Source: CBDUEV01 sp965366365 (GTDB lineage: Bacteria > Actinomycetota > Acidimicrobiia > Spongiisociales > JAENVV01). Taken from it: a DNA stretch of 7,773 bases. This document shows, one piece after another, positions 1 through 6,150 of the stretch. The translations under genes were made by a program, and so were the position numbers. The stretch spans positions 1 to 7,773 of the forward strand of contig CBDUEV010000103.1 in the NCBI GenBank assembly GCA_965366365.1, given 5' to 3'. Positions within the stretch are counted from its first letter, which is position 1. Each line of letters starts with the position of its first letter. The notes below the pieces were generated by a model that was not told the origin of the DNA, made no database searches, and worked only from the letters and a program-made list of their open reading frames with translations.

Positions 1-656
1 TGTCCAAGGACAAGTTCCTGGCCGCCATCAGCCACGAACTGCGCACGCCGCTCACCGGCGTCAACGTCAGCGCGGCGCTGCTCGACGAGAGCGCCGACGA
101 CCTCGACGCCGCCGAGCGGAAAGAACTGGTCGGCTACATCCGCCAGCAGAGCGACGACATGGCCCAAATCGTCGAAGATCTCCTCGTGGCGGCTCGAGCG
201 GATATCGGAGCGCTGTCGCTCCTCAAGGAAGAAGTATCCGTGGCCGACGAACTCGCCGCAGTCCTCAGCCGGTTCGGCGACGCCTGGACCAAGGTCGGCC
301 TGGAGGGTGTCGACGATACGAAGGTCCTGGCCGACCCCCTTCGATTCCGCCAGATCATGAGGAACCTGCTCACCAACGCCAACCGCTACGGCGGCGATCA
401 CGTCTCGATCCTCCAAGCCCACGGCCCCCGCACCACCGTCCTCTCCGTGTTCGACAACGGACCGGGCGTCCCCGCCGACGAAATGGAAGCCATCTTCGAG
501 CCCTACTACCGAGCAGGCACCTCGCCGGGGATCCAAGGCTCAGTCGGGATGGGACTCTCGGTAGCTCGGCAGCTGGCGGCGCTGATGGACGGTACCCTCA
601 CCTACCACCGGGTAGACGACCACTCCGAGTTCAGGCTCTCCCTGCCGTCGGCCTGA
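1..656 (+). CDS. Sensor histidine kinase, C-terminal part (5' end outside window)
   Basis: This is the catalytic end of a two-component sensor kinase, which autophosphorylates a histidine and passes the phosphate to a response regulator. The reading frame is open from base 3 and gives 217 residues. The dimerisation/H box is SHELRTPLTG with the phospho-accepting His at residue 11 of the fragment. The HATPase domain follows: an N box (NLLTNANRYG, about 121-130), a G1 box (DNGPGVP, about 151-157), an F box (FEPYY, about 165) and a G2 box (GSVGMGLS, about 179-186). All catalytic motifs are present and the end is intact, so this is a truncation by the window and not a pseudogene. The sensor domain lies upstream and cannot be seen, so the signal is unknown. 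The internal ATG at 159 is not the true start because the H box lies before it. No response regulator gene follows within the window. Confidence 0.95.
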   Translation, partial: SKDKFLAAISHELRTPLTGVNVSAALLDESADDLDAAERKELVGYIRQQSDDMAQIVEDLLVAARADIGALSLLKEEVSVADELAAVLSRFGDAWTKVGLEGVDDTKVLADPLRFRQIMRNLLTNANRYGGDHVSILQAHGPRTTVLSVFDNGPGVPADEMEAIFEPYYRAGTSPGIQGSVGMGLSVARQLAALMDGTLTYHRVDDHSEFRLSLPSA

Positions 657-760
657 TCCTCAGCGGCGAGCCGTCGAGCCATTCGTGAACAGACGGGGAA
701 CTCGCCAACGGCCCGGAAGCGCACGGCCAGAAGCGGGGTTGGAGCCAAGGACACTGCTCG

Positions 761-767
761 AAGGAGG
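761..767 (+). promoter_or_regulatory. Ribosome binding site deciding the DM13 gene start
   Basis: AAGGAGG lies 4 bases before the GTG at 772. It supports 772 over the in-frame GTG at 685, which lacks a comparable site and would place a charged 29-residue extension before the membrane segment. Confidence 0.75.
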
Positions 768-771
768 AAAC

Positions 772-1353
772 GTGAACAGAAGATGGGTCATTGTGGCGCT
801 GGTGGCGATTGGGATACCGGCGCTGATCGCCGCGTGGTGGCTGGGGTCACCGTTGTTCTTGGATTCAGAGGTCGACGAGGCGTTCCCGATGGCCGCCGCC
901 GCCGTGATACCCGACGACATGACCGTCGAACAGGTCGAGGCCGAGATGCAAACCGCACTCGAGGCGCCGGCCGTCGCCGCCGACGACCCGATGCCGGCCG
1001 AAGTCACGCCCACCACGATCGTGAGTGGCGCCTTCACCGACATCGACGACCTCCACCAGGGTTCCGGGACGGCCACGATCTACGCCCTCGAAGACGGGAG
1101 CCGCGTGCTCCGCTTCGAAAATTTCGAGGTCACCAACGGACCCAACCTCCACGTCCTGCTCACGCCCGCCACCGACGTATCGAGCCGCGACGACCTGGAC
1201 GCAGCCGGATACGTGGACCTCGGTCCGTTGAAGGGCAACGTCGGTTCGCAGAACTACGAGATCCCCGCCGACCTCGACCTGGCGGACTTCGGGAGCGTCG
1301 TGATCTACTGCGTCCCGTTCCATGTCGTCTTCTCGGTGGCCACACTGGGATAG
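772..1353 (+). CDS. Membrane-anchored DM13-domain protein
   Basis: The protein has 193 residues and starts at a GTG. Residues about 5-24 form one hydrophobic segment after MNRR, so it is probably an N-terminal anchor or uncleaved signal with the rest outside the cell. A low-complexity acidic/alanine-rich region (about 30-80) follows, then a DM13 domain at about 86-193. The domain is recognisable from the sequence VLRFENFEVTNGPNLHV, then YVDLGPLKGNVGSQNYEIP, and the ending VIYCVPFHVVFSVATL with the conserved Cys at 180. DM13 domains are proposed to take part in electron transfer or redox chemistry through that cysteine; bacterial members are mostly uncharacterised. The gene follows the kinase by 115 bases on the same strand. 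The domain call is strong; the function is open. Confidence 0.9.
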   Translation: MNRRWVIVALVAIGIPALIAAWWLGSPLFLDSEVDEAFPMAAAAVIPDDMTVEQVEAEMQTALEAPAVAADDPMPAEVTPTTIVSGAFTDIDDLHQGSGTATIYALEDGSRVLRFENFEVTNGPNLHVLLTPATDVSSRDDLDAAGYVDLGPLKGNVGSQNYEIPADLDLADFGSVVIYCVPFHVVFSVATLG

Positions 1354-1414
1354 ACGTCGAGGAGCATCGGCCCAGGCGTCGGGTTCGCCACCCATCCGTG
1401 ATTGAATAGCACCT

Positions 1415-1768
1415 ATGACACCTTCGGAGTTCGACCGAATCGTCGACGAAGCACTCGAGGAACTCCCCGAGTGGGTCCTCGAACGGATCGACAATCTGGT
1501 CGTGGAGACTGCCGCACGCCCCAGCGCCGAACAGGACCCGACCGGCGACGGTCTCCTCGGCCTCTACGAGGGCATCTCGCTACTCGAACGGGGCATCGAC
1601 TATTTCGGCACGATGCCCGACACCATCACCGTCTTCCGCGAACCCCACCTCGAGATGGGCCTGTCCCGCGACGAGTTGCGTGCCGAGATCCGCAAGACGG
1701 TCCTCCACGAGATCGGCCACCACCTCGGGATCGACGACGCCCGCCTCCACGAGCTTGGGTGGGGATGA
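1415..1768 (+). CDS. Metallopeptidase family protein (zincin-like, PF06262/DUF1025 type)
   Basis: A 117-residue cytosolic protein with no signal peptide. Near its C-terminus it carries HEIGHHLGIDD (98-108), a complete HExxHxxGxxD zinc-binding motif: His98 and His102 as ligands, Glu99 as the catalytic base and Asp108 as the likely third ligand. The N-terminal half (MTPSEFDRIVDEALEELPEW) and the segment around LLGLYEGISLLERG match the small 'metallopeptidase family protein' group common in actinobacteria, whose usual length is about 115-130 residues. Substrates are not known. I see no clear Shine-Dalgarno before the ATG at 1415, so translation may start on a short or absent leader. Its TGA stop at 1766-1768 directly abuts the stop codon of the reverse-strand gene. 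Confidence 0.88.
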   Translation: MTPSEFDRIVDEALEELPEWVLERIDNLVVETAARPSAEQDPTGDGLLGLYEGISLLERGIDYFGTMPDTITVFREPHLEMGLSRDELRAEIRKTVLHEIGHHLGIDDARLHELGWG

Positions 1769-2164
1769 CTAGCCCCTTCGAGTGCGGGGAATACCAGCCT
1801 TTTTCAGTACTTCGGCGGGCACGTTTGCCTCGCGCCACGCCGTATAGGTGATGCCCTTGCGCTCGGAATAGGACTTGGCTACCTCGACGAAGCCGTCCTC
1901 GAGCTCGTTGAAATCGACGCGTTGGCCCACAGTGGCGAGAGCCTTCTCAGCGTCGATGCGGGCTTGAACCAAGTCGACTCTGCGCAGCGGATCGTCTTCC
2001 GCCTCGATTTTCTCTGTGAGGCTGGCCAATCTCTGCTCCAGGCTCTCCGCCGTGACCGGGCGACCTGGTCGCCTGCTCTCCAGTGCGGACAGATAGGCCT
2101 TGATGACACGCGACTGTCTGCGTCCTTCTGCGAGTGCGGCTTTATGCTCCGTACTCATTGCCAT
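1769..2164 (-). CDS. Conserved hypothetical protein, coiled-coil with basic C-terminus
   Basis: A 131-residue soluble protein. The frame stays open upstream to 2353, but the ATG at 2164 has AAGGAG (2177-2172) 7 bases before it, and the extension reads like non-coding sequence. Residues 1-27 (MAMSTEHKAALAEGRRQSR...) are helical and charged. Residues about 38-80 form a probable coiled coil rich in Glu, Arg and Leu. The C-terminal part is SYSERKGITYTAWREANVP followed by AEVLKKAGIPRTRRG. I recognise the overall pattern from unnamed actinobacterial proteins but know no function. The tail (an aromatic Trp-Arg helix, then a basic end) is loosely reminiscent of the Lsr2/E3-binding type of DNA-binding helix; that is speculation. 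The gene is convergent with the metallopeptidase and divergent from the small gene at 2353. Confidence 0.82.
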   Translation of the reverse strand: MAMSTEHKAALAEGRRQSRVIKAYLSALESRRPGRPVTAESLEQRLASLTEKIEAEDDPLRRVDLVQARIDAEKALATVGQRVDFNELEDGFVEVAKSYSERKGITYTAWREANVPAEVLKKAGIPRTRRG

Positions 2165-2171
2165 GCAACAG

Positions 2172-2177
2172 CTCCTT
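2172..2177 (-). promoter_or_regulatory. Ribosome binding site deciding the start at 2164
   Basis: On the reverse strand AAGGAG sits 7 bases before the ATG at 2164. This favours 2164 over the second ATG at 2158 and over the long upstream extension. Confidence 0.7.
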
Positions 2178-2275
2178 GTTCGCCTGCCGTTGTATGCATT
2201 GTGCCACGTTTCTATGCACTCCGCAGCCGGTTCTTGGGCGTTTTCGCAGGATTGGCGTATGCGCATATCGCAGCT

Positions 2276-2304
2276 TTGGGGGCCATTCGAGGTGCCGCTA
2301 CCAT
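2276..2304 (+). promoter_or_regulatory. Candidate promoter of the 70-codon gene
   Basis: TTGGGG (2276-2281) and TACCAT (2299-2304) are separated by 17 bases, a fair fit to an actinobacterial sigma-70-type promoter (TTGnnn and TAnnnT). Transcription would start near 2311, giving a leader of about 40 bases. The leader contains a small hairpin, CCCGG (2320-2324) with CCGGG (2330-2334), before the ribosome binding site at 2342-2347. Predicted from pattern only. Confidence 0.4.
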
Positions 2305-2352
2305 CGTACGAAAGGGACGCCCGGCCTTTCCGGGTACCAACAAGGAGCATCA

Positions 2353-2565
2353 ATGGATCAACTCGTCGCCCAGATCACCGAGAAGACCGGCCTGCCCGCC
2401 GACAAGGTGCAGGAAGTCGTCGGTATGGTCGTTTCGTTCATTTCCGACAAACTCCCCGCCCCCATCGCCAGCCAGGTGACCGGACTTCTCGAGGGAGGCG
2501 GAGACGCCGCAGGAGGCGCCATGGACGCCGCCAAGAAGGGCCTGGGAGGCTTGTTCGGCAAGTAA
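2353..2565 (+). CDS. Small helical protein (DUF2267-like), 70 residues
   Basis: The ATG at 2353 has AAGGAG (2342-2347) 5 bases before it. Residues 1-46 form two or three predicted helices (MDQLVAQITEKTGLPADKVQ, then a hydrophobic helix and DKLPAPIASQVTGLL). This resembles small bacterial proteins with a DUF2267-like helical fold, in which a TGL and a KLP-P-I pattern recur. The tail, about 47-70, is glycine- and alanine-rich and ends AAKKGLGGLFGK. There is no signal peptide or membrane anchor. The function is unknown. It is transcribed divergently from the gene at 1769-2164 and is followed 19 bases later by a perfect palindrome. The frame is open upstream to 2134, but the ribosome binding site fixes the start. 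Confidence 0.82.
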   Translation: MDQLVAQITEKTGLPADKVQEVVGMVVSFISDKLPAPIASQVTGLLEGGGDAAGGAMDAAKKGLGGLFGK

Positions 2566-2584
2566 CCCCAACCAGTTCGCCAAT

Positions 2585-2618
2585 GCACGTGACCCCCAAC
2601 ATGTTGGGGGTCACGTGC
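2585..2618. repeat. Perfect 34-bp palindrome (possible bidirectional terminator)
   Basis: Bases 2585-2601 are the exact reverse complement of 2602-2618, with no spacer. It has nested symmetry: CACGTG at each end (2586-2591 and 2612-2617), a C5/G5 block in each arm and ACATGT at the centre. As RNA it would form a very stable hairpin with a tiny loop, so a terminator for the gene ending at 2565 is plausible, but no T-run follows. A dispersed palindromic repeat or a binding site for a dimeric protein are alternatives. Confidence 0.85.
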
Positions 2619-2760
2619 GTATTGCTCAAGAGACCGACTTTACCGACCGTTAACCACCTCATGAGGCGACCAATAACTGGCCTTTGAGAGCCTATCCCCC
2701 TACCCTTGTAAGAGCCGACTCCCCCCGTTGGCGCCCCCCCAGCATCAAGGACTCCTTCCC

Positions 2761-4014
2761 ATGTTCAAGAGGACACTGGCCGCGCTTGTCGTGAGCTTGG
2801 CGCTCGCCACGCTTGCTTCTGCCGGCCTCTCAGCACAACCGGCCCGCGCCGCCGAAGGCATCATCGGAGCGGTTGGTTGCTCCCAGACACGCGACATCTA
2901 TACCGGCATCGAATTGATCGGCGCCGACGGATACTGGCCCGCTGAGGCGGTCGCCGCGTACGGCGGCGGCGCCATCTACGGCTGGGAGAACATCGATTCG
3001 GAGTACTGGGACTACTTCCAGGCAGGATTGGCGGCCAACCCGCAGACCACCGACGTATGGGTGGAGCTGTGCGTCAAGGACTCGGGCACCTCGACGGCCA
3101 GCGCCGGCGATCTGGCGGCCGGCGAGAGCATCATCAGCAACATCAGGTCGTTCGCACCGAATGTGGCGATCCATGTGTCCGCGATGAACGATTATTCGGG
3201 AGTCGTCTGCCCGCTCACCGGAGCGAACGGCCCCGCCATCTCGAGGTCGATCGCCGAGCATCTCGTCGACGAGGGTCTCGCCCTCGAAGGACCCGTGGTC
3301 GGCCCGCTCGACGCCACCATGGTGGGTGAAGACGGCTGCCATGCCAACGGGGCCGGCCGCACGTTCCAAGCCGAGCAACTCGAGGCCTACTTCACCGGAG
3401 TCGCTCCCCCGTCCACCCCACCGCCGGCGGTCACCCCGCCGCCGCCGAGCACACCGGCGCCCAGCCCGGAGTCGTCGTTCGTCGACGTCGCCGGGTCCGT
3501 CTTCGTCGACGACATCAACTGGCTGGTGGATGAAGGAATCACCCAGGGCTGCAACCCGCCCGCCAACGACCGTTTCTGTCCCGACGCCGAGGTGACCAGA
3601 GACCAGATGGCGACGTTTCTGAGCCGGGCGCTCGGCCTGCCGGAGACCGCCATCGATCTTTTCTGGGACGACGCCAACTCCCTGCACGAGGCTGCCATCA
3701 ACTCGATCGGAATGGCCGAGATCACGGTGGGATGCAACCCGCCCACCAACGATCGCTATTGCCCGGCGTCCAGCGTGACCCGCGCCCAGATGGCCTCCTT
3801 CCTGGTGCGGGCCTATGACCTCCCTGCGTCGACGACGGACCTCTTCGTCGACGACACCGGGTCTCCACACGAGGCGGACATCAACGCCCTCGGCCGGCTC
3901 GAGATCACCACCGGGTGCAATCCGCCCGACGGTGACCGGTACTGTCCCGACTCTACGGTGACCCGGGCCCAGATGGCCGCTTTCCTCCATCGCGCCGCAC
4001 TGCTGCGACGCTAG
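2761..4014 (+). CDS. Secreted SGNH-hydrolase-like protein with three C-terminal SLH-type repeats
   Basis: The protein has 417 residues. The ATG at 2761 has AAGGA 9 bases upstream and begins a clear signal peptide (MFKRTLAALV..., cleavage probably after ARA, about residue 30). Residues about 35-213 look like an SGNH/GDSL-type hydrolase domain: AVGCSQTRD places the candidate nucleophile Ser at 41, AYGGG is at 66-70, and DGCH gives the Asp191/His194 pair of the closing DxxH block. A Pro/Ser/Thr linker (about 214-238) leads to three SLH-type repeats at about 240-292, 300-352 and 362-413. SLH domains usually bind secondary cell-wall polysaccharide, so the enzyme is probably displayed on the cell surface. 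Oddities: the usual GDS is GCS, and I see no clear GxND block. Deacetylation or de-esterification of envelope glycans is a guess. A hairpin terminator follows at 4036-4064. Confidence 0.85.
   Translation: MFKRTLAALVVSLALATLASAGLSAQPARAAEGIIGAVGCSQTRDIYTGIELIGADGYWPAEAVAAYGGGAIYGWENIDSEYWDYFQAGLAANPQTTDVWVELCVKDSGTSTASAGDLAAGESIISNIRSFAPNVAIHVSAMNDYSGVVCPLTGANGPAISRSIAEHLVDEGLALEGPVVGPLDATMVGEDGCHANGAGRTFQAEQLEAYFTGVAPPSTPPPAVTPPPPSTPAPSPESSFVDVAGSVFVDDINWLVDEGITQGCNPPANDRFCPDAEVTRDQMATFLSRALGLPETAIDLFWDDANSLHEAAINSIGMAEITVGCNPPTNDRYCPASSVTRAQMASFLVRAYDLPASTTDLFVDDTGSPHEADINALGRLEITTGCNPPDGDRYCPDSTVTRAQMAAFLHRAALLRR
3478..3999 (+). repeat. Three tandem SLH-type protein repeats
   Basis: The signature GCNPP-x3-DR(F/Y)CP-x4-VTR-xQMA-xFL recurs at residues 263, 324 and 385 of the encoded protein, exactly 61 residues (183 bases) apart each time. 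Each copy is preceded by an F/W-V/D-D-D segment and a helix with an ITxGC ending. The two cysteines in each copy (GCN and CP) are shared by all three and could form a disulfide within each repeat. Confidence 0.85.
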
Positions 4015-4035
4015 CGCCGCCGCCGACTTCGGCTC

Positions 4036-4064
4036 AGAGGACCCCGCCCTTGGCGGGGTCCTCT
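4036..4064 (+). terminator. Hairpin terminator after the SLH gene
   Basis: A 13-bp perfect stem (4036-4048 with 4052-4064) has a 3-base loop and begins 21 bases after the stop codon at 4014. The stem is very GC-rich and is followed by CTCATT, a weak T-tract of the kind accepted in high-GC actinobacteria. It separates the SLH gene from the lipoprotein gene. Confidence 0.8.
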
Positions 4065-4163
4065 CTCATTCGTGGACGTCTTGATCTTCTCGCCCCGATC
4101 GGGCCAGGTGACCCTGCTCGCCATCCCTGTCCGGGCAGACAATGAAACCGAAGGAGGTCCGTG

Positions 4164-5000
4164 ATGGAGCGGATGTTCACACTGTTGGTGGCAGCTTTGC
4201 TGTTGGTTGGATGCGGCCAGGCCGAGGATCCGTCCGGCGCTCCCACCACGGCACCGACGCCTCCCAGCTCGATTTCGCAACCCGTCGACACGTCTCTGCC
4301 CGAGCCTGCACCGACCACTTCCATGCCGGAGCTTGCGGCAATCGCTCTCCAACCGGCGGTTCCCGCCGTCGTCGAAGAGCCCACGCGGAGCATCACGGTG
4401 GGCGGCATGGGCGCCGAGTACGCCGAGCCGGTGCGGTGCATCATCGATATCGGAAGCACGAGCCGGCGTCCAACCGTTGCCGCGGCGAGCGCGGCGGCAG
4501 CCGCATCTGCGAAAGCAATGGCAGACGCACTGACAGCTGCCGGCGTGGCGTCGAGCAACATCCAGACGTCGGAGTTCTCGGTGGGTACCTACTACGACCA
4601 GTACCCGACAATCGGGGGCTACGAAACGCACATCGGGTACCGTGTCACGCTGCCCGATGTCGACCTGGTCGGCTCGATTCTGGCCGACGCGGTGGCTGCC
4701 GGCGGCGACGACGTGCGTGCCTGGGGCGTCCGATTCGAAGCCGACCCCACCGACCTCATCGGTCCGGCCCGGGAGAAGGCTTGGGCCGATGTGGAAAGCC
4801 GGGCAGCCGCCCTGGCGGCACTGGCCGGCGAGCCGCTCGGTGACGTCCTCGATGTCCACGAGAAGGTGCTCACCACGACCTCGCAAGGCATGTACCAGGG
4901 AGGCGAGGGCGACTCGGCCTCGTTCGACATCCCGGTCTCGCCTGGTGTGACGGGAGTGGTCGTGTTACTCACGGTGACGTTCGCCATCGGCAACGCATAG
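4164..5000 (+). CDS. SIMPL-domain (DUF541) lipoprotein
   Basis: A 278-residue exported lipoprotein. AAGGAGG at 4151-4157 lies 6 bases before the ATG at 4164; the GTG at 4161 is too close to it. The N-terminus MERMFTLLVAALLLVGC is a lipoprotein signal with lipobox LVGC, so Cys17 should be lipidated and the protein anchored on the outer face of the membrane. A Pro/Thr/Ser-rich spacer (about 20-72) follows. The SIMPL/DUF541 domain is at about 74-276: RSITVGGMGAEYAEP at its start, an alanine-rich helix with AKAMADALTAAGV, then NIQTSEFSVGTYYDQY, and the ending VVVLLTVTFAIGN. SIMPL proteins (such as Brucella BP26) are periplasmic or surface oligomers of uncertain function. The gene appears monocistronic, with a terminator before it. 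Confidence 0.9.
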   Translation: MERMFTLLVAALLLVGCGQAEDPSGAPTTAPTPPSSISQPVDTSLPEPAPTTSMPELAAIALQPAVPAVVEEPTRSITVGGMGAEYAEPVRCIIDIGSTSRRPTVAAASAAAAASAKAMADALTAAGVASSNIQTSEFSVGTYYDQYPTIGGYETHIGYRVTLPDVDLVGSILADAVAAGGDDVRAWGVRFEADPTDLIGPAREKAWADVESRAAALAALAGEPLGDVLDVHEKVLTTTSQGMYQGGEGDSASFDIPVSPGVTGVVVLLTVTFAIGNA

Positions 5001-5223
5001 CCGACGCTGAACCGTCCCGCCGGGCAGGAGAGCGCCCGATCGGCGACCCGCGCCCTTGGCCACCGGCCATGCAGCGCGCATCGTGCCCTAGGGCTCTAGT
5101 AGAGGGCGGCGACTCTCAGATACGTTGGTTGGACCAAGCTAGGACGGGTTCGCGGCGCGATGGCGCGACCTGTCGCGTCGATTGCGCCGCCACCCGCTCC
5201 CCCGGTTCGAGGAAGGGGAAGTC

Positions 5224-5730
5224 ATGAGACGTCTTCTCGTAGTCTTGGCCGCCATAGCAGTGACGGCAATGGTCGCCGCGCCGGCCGCCTTCGCAGACCA
5301 GCCAGTCAAGATCACCGAGGAGTTCACGACCGATGGCGTACTCGCCGATTGTGGCGATTTCGAGGCCGGCCTCACCGAGGACTGGATCCTCACGACCAAG
5401 GAGTTCTACAAGAAGGGAGAACTCGACCGAATCCAGTTCCATCTGTCGATCGACGGCACCGTCTACAACTCCGCAGAGCCGGAGAAGTCCTTGTCGACTG
5501 TCGCCCACTACAACTTCCTCACCTACGTGGAAGACCTCTTCGTGGTGTGGACACAACACGGGTTGTTCTACCGGATCGACCTGCCGCAGGGAGGCCACGC
5601 ATTGATCGATGCCGGCACCTTCATCGTCGAGATCGTCGATGATGAACCCGTCGTTCTGTGGCAATCCGGTCCTCATCCGTTCGACTTCGCAGAAGGGAAC
5701 TTTGAGGCCGTCTGCGAAGCCCTGGAGTGA
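5224..5730 (+). CDS. Secreted hypothetical protein
   Basis: A 168-residue protein of no family I can name. The ATG at 5224 has the purine-rich GGAAGGGGAA (5211-5220) just before it and begins a clean signal peptide (MRRLLVVLAA..., cleavage probably after AFA, residue 24). The upstream in-frame ATG at 5182 would put a charged 14-residue extension before the signal, so I prefer 5224. The mature part begins DQPVKITEEF and is rich in alternating hydrophobic and polar stretches (RIQFHLSIDGTVY, VAHYNFLTYVEDLFVVW, GLFYRIDLP), which suggests a small all-beta fold. It has only two cysteines, Cys43 and Cys164 near the two ends, well placed to form a disulfide closing the domain. The start QPVK...EEFTTDG...DCG resembles small secreted actinobacterial proteins of unknown function. 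It is convergent with the reverse-strand operon. Confidence 0.8.
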   Translation: MRRLLVVLAAIAVTAMVAAPAAFADQPVKITEEFTTDGVLADCGDFEAGLTEDWILTTKEFYKKGELDRIQFHLSIDGTVYNSAEPEKSLSTVAHYNFLTYVEDLFVVWTQHGLFYRIDLPQGGHALIDAGTFIVEIVDDEPVVLWQSGPHPFDFAEGNFEAVCEALE

Positions 5731-5752
5731 GCCGCGTTTCGGGATCGAGTCG

Positions 5753-5780
5753 CTTGCCTGTTCCGCCTCGTGGCGGCAAG
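5753..5780. terminator. Possible bidirectional terminator between convergent genes
   Basis: CTTGCC (5753-5758) can pair with GGCAAG (5775-5780). Inside it, CCGCC (5763-5767) and GGCGG (5772-5776) can form a 4-base-loop stem that partly competes for the same bases. It lies in the 60-base gap between two converging genes, where a terminator would be expected. No strong T-run is visible on either strand. Confidence 0.4.
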
Positions 5781-5790
5781 GGGACCGGCG

Positions 5791-6141
5791 TCAGATTTCG
5801 TCCCAGCCTTGCGGACGTCGCTTCTTGGGCAGCTTCGACACGACCATCAGATACGAATCCTCGATGGCGTCGAGGATTTCCTCATCGTCGATCCCGCGCT
5901 GCAGGTGGAGGGTGTTCCAGCCCGCCCGACCGATGTAGGCCATCGGCTCGGCGTCGCCGGGATGTCGGAGGAGCCATTCATCGGCCTCCTCGCGTGTGCC
6001 GCACTTCACGCCCACGCTGTGGTCGCCAAAGAAGCAGAAGATCTTCTCGTCGACTTTGGCGACCACGGTTCCCTCCCACGGTTCGTCCTGCCATGCACCG
6101 GGCTTGGCGAGGCAGAAGCGGAGGACGTCGTCCCGTGTCAC
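5791..6141 (-). CDS. MmcQ/YjbR family protein
   Basis: A 116-residue soluble protein with the whole layout of the MmcQ/YjbR family (about 110-120 residues, CyaY-like fold). It starts MTRDDVLRFCLAKPGAWQDE, the typical first helix and 'PGA' turn. It continues with TVVAKVDEKIFCFFG (beta strands), VGVKCGTREEADEWL, then PMAYIGRAGWNTLHL and a last helix DEEILDAIEDSYLMVVSKLPKK. Members are often annotated as DNA-binding, but the biochemical role is poorly defined. The start is the GTG at 6141, chosen because it fits the family N-terminus; its ribosome binding site is weak. It begins 9 bases after the stop of the HAAS gene, so it is probably the last gene of the padR operon and may depend on coupled translation. 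Confidence 0.9.
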   Translation of the reverse strand: MTRDDVLRFCLAKPGAWQDEPWEGTVVAKVDEKIFCFFGDHSVGVKCGTREEADEWLLRHPGDAEPMAYIGRAGWNTLHLQRGIDDEEILDAIEDSYLMVVSKLPKKRRPQGWDEI

Positions 6142-6150
6142 GGCCTGAAG

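Noticed and set aside
685..771. Upstream extension of the DM13 gene from GTG at 685
   Set aside because: It lacks a good ribosome binding site and would place 29 charged residues before the membrane anchor; AAGGAGG before 772 is decisive.
2165..2353. Extension of the reverse-strand hypothetical gene to an ATG at 2353
   Set aside because: The extra 63 residues look like translated intergenic DNA, and a strong ribosome binding site marks 2164.
2684..2711. Promoter for the SLH gene from TTGAGA and TTGTAA
   Set aside because: The -10 candidate fits poorly, and the better TACCCT is only 11 bases from the -35.
2619..2760. Riboswitch before the secreted hydrolase-like gene (for example ydaO/c-di-AMP type)
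   Set aside because: I looked for conserved riboswitch cores and saw none; the leader is short and shows no strong nested stems.
2830..3990. Long reverse-strand open frame of 386 codons opposite the SLH gene
   Set aside because: It is the GC-rich antisense shadow of a gene with a signal peptide, domains and repeats; its product has no recognisable features.
5085..5094. Palindrome GCCCTAGGGC and nearby CTCTAG/TAGAG before the secreted protein gene
   Set aside because: It is short and isolated, with no promoter alignment I can defend.
5125..5137. Inverted repeat TTGGT-TGG-ACCAA as an operator
   Set aside because: Five-base arms are expected by chance at this length, and no clear promoter lies beside it.
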